Assembly: GCA_023259675.1 (NCBI GenBank)
Contig: JALRGT010000027.1
Coordinates: 1-41,367, forward strand
Direction of reading: 5' to 3'
DNA length: 41,367 nt
Source of the DNA: Flavobacterium sp.
GTDB taxonomy: Bacteria > Bacteroidota > Bacteroidia > Flavobacteriales > Flavobacteriaceae
The position numbers and the translations under genes were made by a program. The notes beneath the pieces are model-generated. The model was not told the origin of the DNA. It saw only the letters and a program-made list of their open reading frames with translations, and did no database searches. Shown here in pieces: positions 35,294 to 41,367 of this stretch; within the stretch, counting starts at the first letter, position 1; each line of letters starts with the position of its first letter.

Positions 35294-36654
35294 TGTCGAA
35301 AGTTAAAACTACCTTTTTCTGTCAGAACTGCGGAACACAATATGCAAAATGGCAAGGCCAATGTAATTCCTGCAAAGAATGGAACACCATTGCCGAAGAA
35401 ATCATTCAAAAACAAGAAAAAGTAGCTTGGAAAAGCGAACCTACTTCTAAAAGCAAAGCTCCAAAACCTTTAAGAATAGACGAAATTGATTCGGCGCAGG
35501 AAATTCGCATGAACACCACGGATGCCGAATTGAATCGCGTTTTAGGTGGCGGAATCGTGCCGGGTTCGATGATTCTTTTAGGCGGAGAACCTGGAATTGG
35601 AAAAAGTACGTTATTGCTTCAGATTTCACTAAAATTACCGTACAAAACGCTGTACGTTTCGGGAGAAGAAAGCCAGAAACAAATAAAAATGCGCGCCGAA
35701 AGAATTACGCCAAGCAGCGACAATTGCTATATTCTGACGGAAACCAAAACGCAAAACATCTTCAAACAAATTGAAGCCATTGAACCCGAAATCGTAATTA
35801 TCGATTCGATTCAAACTTTACATACCGATTATATTGAATCGACTGCGGGAAGTATTTCTCAAATCAGGGAAACCACTGCTGAGCTGATTAAGTTTGCCAA
35901 AGAAACCAATATTCCCGTAATTTTGATTGGTCATATTACCAAAGACGGCAACATTGCTGGACCAAAAATTCTAGAACACATGGTCGATACCGTTTTGCAA
36001 TTTGAAGGCGATAGAAATCATGTGTATCGTATTTTACGTTCCCTTAAAAATCGTTTTGGCTCCACCGCCGAAATTGGTATTTATGAAATGTTGGGCAGCG
36101 GATTGCGTGAAGTTTCCAATCCGTCCGAAATATTAATTTCGCATAAAGACGAAGAATTATCAGGAACCGCCATTGCTTCCACGCTTGAAGGCATGCGCCC
36201 GTTGATGATCGAAATTCAATCCTTGGTGAGCACCGCAGTTTACGGAACACCTCAACGCAGCACCACAGGTTACAATGCTAAAAGATTGAATATGATTCTG
36301 GCCGTTTTAGAAAAAAGAGCCGGTTTTAGGCTTGGCGCCAAAGACGTTTTTCTCAATGTAACAGGAGGAATTTCGGTAGATGACCCTGCAATCGACTTGG
36401 CCGTAGTGGCAGCCATTTTATCATCTAATGAAGATATTCCCGTAAATAAAGATTTTTGCTTTGCGGGTGAAGTAGGACTATCAGGCGAAATACGTCCCGT
36501 AAACCGCGTAGACCAACGCATTCAGGAAGCCGAAAAATTAGGGTTTTCGACCATTTTTGTGTCCAAATACAATAAAATTGCCTTGAAAAATACTGGAATC
36601 AAAATTGAATTGGTGGCTAAAATTGAAGATGTAGCGAGTATGCTTTTTGGGTAA
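35293..36654 (+). CDS. radA: DNA repair protein RadA
   Basis: The 453-aa RecA-like ATPase helps branch migration in recombination repair. It has an N-terminal C4 zinc finger (CQNCGTQYAKWQGQCNSC), Walker A GGEPGIGKST, Walker B IVIIDSIQT, the RadA-specific LKNRFG motif and a C-terminal Lon-like domain (about 280-453). The ATG overlaps the previous stop (TAATG), suggesting coupling to the hydrolase-like gene. Confidence 0.97.
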   Translation: MSKVKTTFFCQNCGTQYAKWQGQCNSCKEWNTIAEEIIQKQEKVAWKSEPTSKSKAPKPLRIDEIDSAQEIRMNTTDAELNRVLGGGIVPGSMILLGGEPGIGKSTLLLQISLKLPYKTLYVSGEESQKQIKMRAERITPSSDNCYILTETKTQNIFKQIEAIEPEIVIIDSIQTLHTDYIESTAGSISQIRETTAELIKFAKETNIPVILIGHITKDGNIAGPKILEHMVDTVLQFEGDRNHVYRILRSLKNRFGSTAEIGIYEMLGSGLREVSNPSEILISHKDEELSGTAIASTLEGMRPLMIEIQSLVSTAVYGTPQRSTTGYNAKRLNMILAVLEKRAGFRLGAKDVFLNVTGGISVDDPAIDLAVVAAILSSNEDIPVNKDFCFAGEVGLSGEIRPVNRVDQRIQEAEKLGFSTIFVSKYNKIALKNTGIKIELVAKIEDVASMLFG

Positions 36655-36672
36655 TTTTAAATCTAAAATAAT

Positions 36673-36715
36673 AAAAACAGCTCTTTCAAATAATGTTTGA
36701 AAGAGCTGTTTTTTT
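36673..36715. terminator. Bidirectional terminator between radA and the LytTR regulator
   Basis: AAAAACAGCTCTTTCAAA pairs with TTTGAAAGAGCTGTTTTT around a TAATG loop, about 18 perfect pairs. Confidence 0.92.
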
Positions 36716-37478
36716 ATATACCCATCCAATCTTTAATAGTCGTATTATAACTTCTACCAGAAGTGACACTCGTTTTTCTATTGTTATTCAACGTAATCAC
36801 AAAACGACTGTTAAAGTACTTTTGAACGTCCAAAACTTGATTTTTATTCAAAATTACAGCACGATGCACCCGTATAAATGTCTGTGGCAGTTTCAATTCT
36901 AATTGAGATAGCGATTGCTCAATTAAATGATTTTCTCTATCGGTATAAACCGTAACATATTTTTCATCGGCTTCAAAATGAGTGACCTCATCCAGTTTTA
37001 TAAAAAGGAGCTTATCCCCTTTTTTCACGGTTATCGAAGTCATCTTTTTTTCTTCTTTCTGCTCATAAAAGGCCTTTAAAACCGACTTAATCGTTGCCGA
37101 CGAAAGGTTGTTTTTAAAATTAGTGAGTTTCTCTACTGTTTGCTGCAAACGCTCCAATCGCACAGGTTTTAATAAATAATCGATGCTATTGGTTTCAAAA
37201 GCTTTCAGGGAATATTGGTCGAATGCCGTACAGAAAATCACAATAGGTATTTTCTCTAAACGTTCCAATAATTCAAAACCATTCCATCCCGGCATTTCAA
37301 TATCCAAAAAGATGACATCTGGCTGTAATTGATGGATTTTCTCCACGGCTTCTATTCCGTTTTTAGCTTCATCAAGCACCCGAAAAGTTTCAGGAAAATG
37401 TTCCAGTAATTTTTGCAAACGTGCTCTTGCAGGCGGTTCGTCGTCTATAATTAAGGTAGTGTAAGCATGGTTTTTCAT
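36714..37478 (-). CDS. LytTR-family response regulator
   Basis: The 254-aa regulator has a CheY-like receiver (TTLIIDDEPPARARLQKLL, phospho-acceptor Asp59 in FLDIEMP, conserved Thr and Lys in FCTAFD and YLLKPV). A LytTR DNA-binding domain follows (about 150-250, ISVKKGDKLLFIKLDEVTHFEADEKYV and RVHRAVILNKNQV). It overlaps the upstream kinase gene by one base (TAATG on the minus strand), so the pair is translationally coupled. Its targets are unknown. Confidence 0.95.
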   Translation of the reverse strand: MKNHAYTTLIIDDEPPARARLQKLLEHFPETFRVLDEAKNGIEAVEKIHQLQPDVIFLDIEMPGWNGFELLERLEKIPIVIFCTAFDQYSLKAFETNSIDYLLKPVRLERLQQTVEKLTNFKNNLSSATIKSVLKAFYEQKEEKKMTSITVKKGDKLLFIKLDEVTHFEADEKYVTVYTDRENHLIEQSLSQLELKLPQTFIRVHRAVILNKNQVLDVQKYFNSRFVITLNNNRKTSVTSGRSYNTTIKDWMGI

Positions 37479-39466
37479 TAAAGAATATTATTAATTTGAA
37501 TCAAAATTTCTTTTTGGGGTTGGTTGTGCCAACTCATCGTTGCTTTTTCACCATAAGTCAGTTTCAGTAAATCATACACCGTTTGCAATCCGTGACCACT
37601 CACTAATCCTTCCGGAAAATCAGGTCCGTTATCCTGCACCGAAATCAAAATGCCATCCTCTTTCTTACTTACTTTCAAGACAATTTTGCCTTGTCCTTCT
37701 ATTTTAGAAATACCATGTTTTATCGCATTTTCGACTAGAGGTTGCAAAATAAACATCGGGATTTCAACCTTCAACAAATCAGCTTCGACATCAATACTAA
37801 AATCCAAACGGTCACCAAAACGGATTTGTTCAATTTCCAGATAATTTTGAACCAAACTCAACTCATCGCCCAAGGTATTTACTTTTGCGCCTTTTCGATT
37901 AATACTGTGTCGAAATAAATCAGAAAGAGACAAAGCCATTTTTTCAGTTTTATCAGCATCCGTATGTGCTAAACTAGCAATTGAATTTAAAGCATTGTAC
38001 AAAAAATGAGGATTAATTTGCGACTGCAATACTTTGACTTCAGCTTCTGCTTTCGCTTCTTGTAAAAGGCTCAACTCTACATCTTTTTCTTTAACTAAAG
38101 ATGCTGAAAAATGGTTGAGATAAATTAATAATCCTCTTCCAATTGCCAATCCAGCGGCAAAGAATATATAAGGTAAAAGAAACACCATAATCCCATTTAT
38201 ATCCGATTTTAACATTAATAATGATAAAGGCAATACAAACGAAACAAATGTAAAAATCACTTTCAACACCAATTGATAACTAAAACTTTCATTTCGTTTA
38301 AAACTAATTTTCTCTATTCCCCATAAAATAAAAGAAATTATGATTGAAAGCAAAAAAGCTAGCGGTATTTGAAAAAAAATGTGGCTGTTCCAACCAATAA
38401 CCAAATTAAACTTTGTTAGGAACCCATATATATTGGTAAGATTTATAAAGTGAAGTAGTATCAAGAAAACGGGAAACCAATAGTTAAGATAAGAATACTT
38501 GAATTTTCTATCTTGAAAATAACTTAAAATTAAACCAAAAGCCAACACACCCAAACCAATAACAATTCCCCAAACTTTAAATTCATGCTCTTTTTTATTG
38601 ACAAAACTACTTGCATAACGCCAAGGATAGTTGGCATACATATATTCTTTAAATTGATCTATAAAATTATCCGAATATAATTTTTGCAATAAAAACTTAT
38701 CTGCATCTGTAAATTCTGATTTTTCAGGATTATGTAATGTTGAATTAAAAATACTATATACAGGTGAATAATAGTCTGAAATAAAATTATAATCATTTAT
38801 AAAACAGAGTGACCTCAAAAATTCATATTGAATGTATTTTTTTCTGTCCTCATGAGAAAGCACTTTATTAATATCAAAAAAAATGTTGTTTGCTAACACT
38901 TGGGAGTCGTCTCGAAAAAAACGCGTACTAGTAATATTTCCAATATCTTTAGATACGCGAACATTTATGGTAAACTGAGATTCTAATACAATACTACTAT
39001 TTAGTTCTTGATCAAATTCCATTAGTACTGTCGATTTCATCAAACTGTAAACCGGGATTCCTTTAAATTGGTTATTAAAATTACTTTTTTCCACAACTCC
39101 AAAAGGCTTCCCAACAAAATTGTCAAAAAAATCAATAGTTTTATTTGGGATAATCATTTTCAATTCCTGTATTATTTCCTTAATAATAATGCTGTCCTGC
39201 TGAGAGGCATTTTTCAAAGAAATGAGAATAGGACCTTTTATTTTATATACGTTCTCTGTCTCCCCATCAAACAAGCGATCTTTTACATACTCCCATTTGT
39301 ATTTTTCAGAATTGATATCTGGAACTTTTAATAATATGGTATCATTGATATTACCATATTGCTCCCGATATTTATCACTTTTAATTTTGATGGACAATGG
39401 ATCTTTTGAAACAACAACAATACTAGTAATGACCAGAATCAGGATTAATGCGATTAGTTTTTTCAT
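37478..39466 (-). CDS. LytS/YehU-type sensor histidine kinase with large extracytoplasmic domain
   Basis: The 662-aa protein has an N-terminal membrane anchor (about 1-20), an extracytoplasmic domain of about 270 residues, five more membrane helices (about 298-318, 327-350, 370-392, 402-422 and 427-452), a coiled coil, and a His_kinase domain with SQINPHFLYNALNS (His487) and a HATPase_c domain (VENAIKHG, VQDNGPDFPEG, GHGLQTVYDLL). The extracytoplasmic domain carries QYEFLRSLCFINDYNF ... YSIFNST ... FTDADKFLLQKLY, which recalls DUF2927-type metzincin-like proteins but lacks their zinc ligands. It is the partner of the downstream LytTR regulator. Confidence 0.9.
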   Translation of the reverse strand: MKKLIALILILVITSIVVVSKDPLSIKIKSDKYREQYGNINDTILLKVPDINSEKYKWEYVKDRLFDGETENVYKIKGPILISLKNASQQDSIIIKEIIQELKMIIPNKTIDFFDNFVGKPFGVVEKSNFNNQFKGIPVYSLMKSTVLMEFDQELNSSIVLESQFTINVRVSKDIGNITSTRFFRDDSQVLANNIFFDINKVLSHEDRKKYIQYEFLRSLCFINDYNFISDYYSPVYSIFNSTLHNPEKSEFTDADKFLLQKLYSDNFIDQFKEYMYANYPWRYASSFVNKKEHEFKVWGIVIGLGVLAFGLILSYFQDRKFKYSYLNYWFPVFLILLHFINLTNIYGFLTKFNLVIGWNSHIFFQIPLAFLLSIIISFILWGIEKISFKRNESFSYQLVLKVIFTFVSFVLPLSLLMLKSDINGIMVFLLPYIFFAAGLAIGRGLLIYLNHFSASLVKEKDVELSLLQEAKAEAEVKVLQSQINPHFLYNALNSIASLAHTDADKTEKMALSLSDLFRHSINRKGAKVNTLGDELSLVQNYLEIEQIRFGDRLDFSIDVEADLLKVEIPMFILQPLVENAIKHGISKIEGQGKIVLKVSKKEDGILISVQDNGPDFPEGLVSGHGLQTVYDLLKLTYGEKATMSWHNQPQKEILIQINNIL

Positions 39467-39860
39467 AATTTATGGGTTGGTTGATTATTTAGCAAATGAA
39501 CTAAACCAAGCCATTTGAAAAAACATTTTTCCGACGAACTGCAATTAGGCATCTTAAGTTGCAAATGTGAAGTTATTTTATTGTCATTTGTAATTTTCAC
39601 TTACTCTACAATATATATTTAAAAATCTGCAGCAATTTATATTATTTACATTCATCTAAAAAGTAAATCTAACTATTATTGTAAACATTTTCTCAAATTT
39701 ACATATCCTTACAGCTACTTCATTACAATTAAATGATTTGGACACTTCAGAATCAATACTGCCTGAAATCCAATCCTTTAACATTTAATTGTATTTTCTT
39801 TACCATTGTTTTTTCGTAAATTTATAAGGTCCTTTTTCTCTCATCTTAAAGAAATTACAA
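39467..39860. other. 394-nt intergenic region upstream of the kinase and the TerB-like gene
   Basis: No coding frame of note is seen. A candidate -7 box for the kinase operon is TAAATTTG on the minus strand (39701-39694), with CAA (TTG on minus) 24 nt above; this would give a leader of about 230 nt. On the plus strand only TAAATTTA, a one-mismatch box about 40 nt before the 39861 gene, is visible. Confidence 0.35.
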
Positions 39861-40271
39861 ATGAAACCGTCCAATACCACAATGGTTCGTTTCTACCAGC
39901 AACTCGGCAAAATATTCTATAGTATTGCCGCAGTTGATAATACGGTGCGCCCGGAAGAAATTGCGGAACTAAAAAAAATAATCCAACGGGAATGGATCCC
40001 GCTAGAAAGCTCCTTTGATCAGTTTGGCTCCGATTCGGCTTACCAAATCGAAATTGTATTTGATTGGCTCACCGAAAACCAATGGGATTATGACCAAATA
40101 ATTCCAGACTTTAAAATTTTCAGGGAAGAACATGAGCGTTTATTTACTCCCGAAATAAATGCTTTGATTTTAAAAACGGCTGAAGCGATTGCCAAAGCCT
40201 TTTCAGGCAAAAACAAAGCGGAACATGTATTAATCAGTCAATTGAATTTCATTTTGGAAGACCAATATTAA
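39861..40271 (+). CDS. TerB-like helical protein
   Basis: The 136-aa all-helical, cytosolic protein has the pattern FYSIAAVDNTVRPEEIAELKKII, which fits TerB/DjlA-N-type domains (an Asp-rich turn after the first helix pair). HLLI- and EAIAKAFSGKNKAEHV-like helices follow. TerB proteins bind metals and are linked to stress and membrane processes. The match is by eye and not certain. It lies 65 nt before the next gene in the same direction and may be co-transcribed. Confidence 0.6.
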   Translation: MKPSNTTMVRFYQQLGKIFYSIAAVDNTVRPEEIAELKKIIQREWIPLESSFDQFGSDSAYQIEIVFDWLTENQWDYDQIIPDFKIFREEHERLFTPEINALILKTAEAIAKAFSGKNKAEHVLISQLNFILEDQY

Positions 40272-40336
40272 AGAGCTTTCAAAAAAATCAATCATAAGAA
40301 TAGAATAATAAAAAACTTTACATTATAATCTTAAAA

Positions 40337-40756
40337 ATGAACAATATGAAAAAGCAAACTGGTATTTGGATTGACTCCAAAAAAGCAATTATTGTAACTT
40401 TAAATGACGGCATGGAATTTATTTGCGAGGTTCAATCTGATTTAGAAAACAAGGTATATCATGATAAAGAAGGAGACAAAGGCAGTTTTATGGCCAATCA
40501 ACATATTAATTCCGACAAAACATTCGATGAGCGAAAAAAACATCAAATGAATTCCTATCTTAATAATGTGATTTCGAGCATAAACGGTTCAGACGAACTG
40601 TATGTTTTTGGTCCGGCTGAAACCAAAACAAAACTGCAACAAAAAATTTTAGATAATAAATCGACTATCGCAGAAAAACTGAAATCGATAGAAACGGCAG
40701 ACAGCATGACCCAAAATCAGATTGTCGCCAAAGTCAAAGAATACTATAAAAAATAA
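40337..40756 (+). CDS. Small protein resembling the bacterial eRF1/host-attachment group
   Basis: The 139-aa protein begins GIWIDSKKAIIVTLNDG, has a charged central part, and ends with VFGPAETKTKLQQKIL ... SMTQNQIVAKVKEYYKK. The GPAExK(T) turn followed by a helix and an MTxNQ motif recall the C-terminal part of eRF1/Pelota-like and baeRF proteins. That is a remote similarity seen by eye. The start may be ATG 40346 (MKKQTGIW). No enzymatic motif is visible. It has a strong terminator. Confidence 0.65.
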   Translation: MNNMKKQTGIWIDSKKAIIVTLNDGMEFICEVQSDLENKVYHDKEGDKGSFMANQHINSDKTFDERKKHQMNSYLNNVISSINGSDELYVFGPAETKTKLQQKILDNKSTIAEKLKSIETADSMTQNQIVAKVKEYYKK

Positions 40757-40796
40757 AGCAAGCATATCTATAAAACTTGCAAAAAACTAAACATTG

Positions 40797-40829
40797 AAAA
40801 CTACAAATAACCCCTTTGTAGTTTTTTTA
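40797..40829 (+). terminator. Intrinsic terminator after the 139-aa gene
   Basis: AAAACTACAAA pairs with TTTGTAGTTTT around a 7-nt loop, and a T run follows. Confidence 0.9.
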
Positions 40830-40906
40830 TTCCCCAAAAACCCATTTTATTGCAATAGAAAAAGGAAACAAATAGATATTCTTATAAATTTGTTTTCTTT
40901 AACCCG

Positions 40907-41077
40907 TTGGGTGCAATTATTAAAAACGTCAGTTCGAGTGTTTTTTGTGCAGTGAAACGGAATAAAAAATGTATCGAGAACCGTTTTTATTGATATTTTT
41001 CTTGTTCTCGATACAATTTTCTGTCGAAAATTACTCGAACTGACGAAAAATCATCACCAAAAACTAATTGCACCCAA
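40907..41077. repeat. 171-nt nested palindromic intergenic repeat
   Basis: Three nested inverted arm pairs are seen: TTGGGTGCAATTA / TAATTGCACCCAA (40907-40919 and 41065-41077), CGTCAGTTCGAGT / ACTCGAACTGACG (40927-40939 and 41033-41045), and TGTATCGAGAAC / GTTCTCGATACA (40970-40981 and 41004-41015). Each is perfect. No reading frame fills it. Related GTCAGTTCGAGTG palindromes are, from memory, scattered through Flavobacterium genomes. It may be a REP- or MITE-like element lacking its own transposase. It fills the gap between the terminator and the last gene. Confidence 0.75.
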
Positions 41078-41148
41078 GGAGTTTCCTTTAATGCTTTTGA
41101 AACACATTAAATCACTTTTTAAATTAATTAACCATCGCCAAACTTTTA

Positions 41149-41367
41149 ATGAAAACCAGAAAACAAAAAATATTTTTAACTATAAAAATTATCTGCCTAT
41201 TCCTTCTAGTTCTTACTGTTGGAATAATTGTTTTCAGAGATTCCCTTTTGCAACAGCTAATTGCCAAGACTTCCTCAAAAATGGAATTGCAATATGACAG
41301 TATATTTACCGTAAAAGAGGCAGCTTTTGAAGGTGTTTCCGGTTTAAGTTTTACTGACATTACTTTA
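41149..41367 (+). CDS. Membrane-anchored protein, AsmA-like by N-terminus (3' end outside the window)
   Basis: The frame opens at ATG 41149 and runs off the window (73 codons seen). A basic start (MKTRKQK) precedes one membrane helix (IICLFLLVLTVGIIVF), then a helix and a beta stretch (FTVKEAAFEGVSGLSFTDITL). This start resembles AsmA/TamB-like envelope proteins of the inner membrane that carry lipids across the periplasm. The assignment is weak because only the N-terminus can be read. Confidence 0.6.
   Translation, partial: MKTRKQKIFLTIKIICLFLLVLTVGIIVFRDSLLQQLIAKTSSKMELQYDSIFTVKEAAFEGVSGLSFTDITL

Overview
The window is a stretch of a Bacteroidota chromosome, most probably a Flavobacterium or close relative. 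The DNA is AT-rich. Many genes are preceded by the flavobacterial promoter pattern (TTG, about 17-23 nt, TAnnTTTG) and lack strong Shine-Dalgarno sequences. Gene content is typical of the group: secreted proteins with type IX secretion (T9SS)-like C-termini, a DUF4270 lipoprotein, a one-domain GT5 glycogen synthase homologue, atpD-atpC separated from the other ATP synthase genes, and a LytS/LytTR two-component pair.

Layout. 1-3247 is the end of an integrated mobile element. It holds the C-terminal end of a small serine recombinase, two unknown small genes, a structured non-coding leader with a good promoter, and a tight three-gene module: a 47-aa protein, a one-domain degenerate serine recombinase whose catalytic Ser is Thr, and a full large serine recombinase. 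The large recombinase reads antisense 47 nt into the 3' end of a tRNA-Leu(CAA) gene, so the element probably sits in that tRNA. 3464-5954 is housekeeping: prs, rplY, pth. 6193-9105 is a TonB-dependent receptor. 9341-11205 is atpD-atpC. 11327-15657 is a biotin operon, bioF-bioD-bioA plus a complete beta-ketoacyl synthase. recX follows on the minus strand. 16529-22063 holds two tandem paralogous secreted proteins, then bioB on the minus strand, a tandem pair of small membrane proteins, and ribF. 25599-28292 is a secreted metzincin-type protease with a P-domain and a T9SS tail. 28394-32639 (minus) is an operon of a GT5 protein, a DUF4270 lipoprotein and glmS. Divergent to it are panC and panD. 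Then come an alpha/beta-hydrolase-like protein with Asp at the nucleophile position, radA, and the minus-strand histidine kinase and LytTR regulator pair. The right end has two small stress-like proteins, a 171-nt palindromic interspersed repeat, and the start of a membrane-anchored protein cut by the window edge.

How the genes work together: bioF, bioD, bioA and bioB cover the four late biotin steps, and the beta-ketoacyl synthase is a candidate for making the pimeloyl precursor. panC-panD make pantothenate. glmS with the GT5 protein and the DUF4270 lipoprotein suggests an envelope or sugar operon. The strongest leads for something new are the recombinase module with a catalytically altered partner overlapping a tRNA, the inverted repeat that could pair with sequence at the atpC start, promoters lying almost on start codons (bioF, panD), and the Asp-nucleophile hydrolase homologue.
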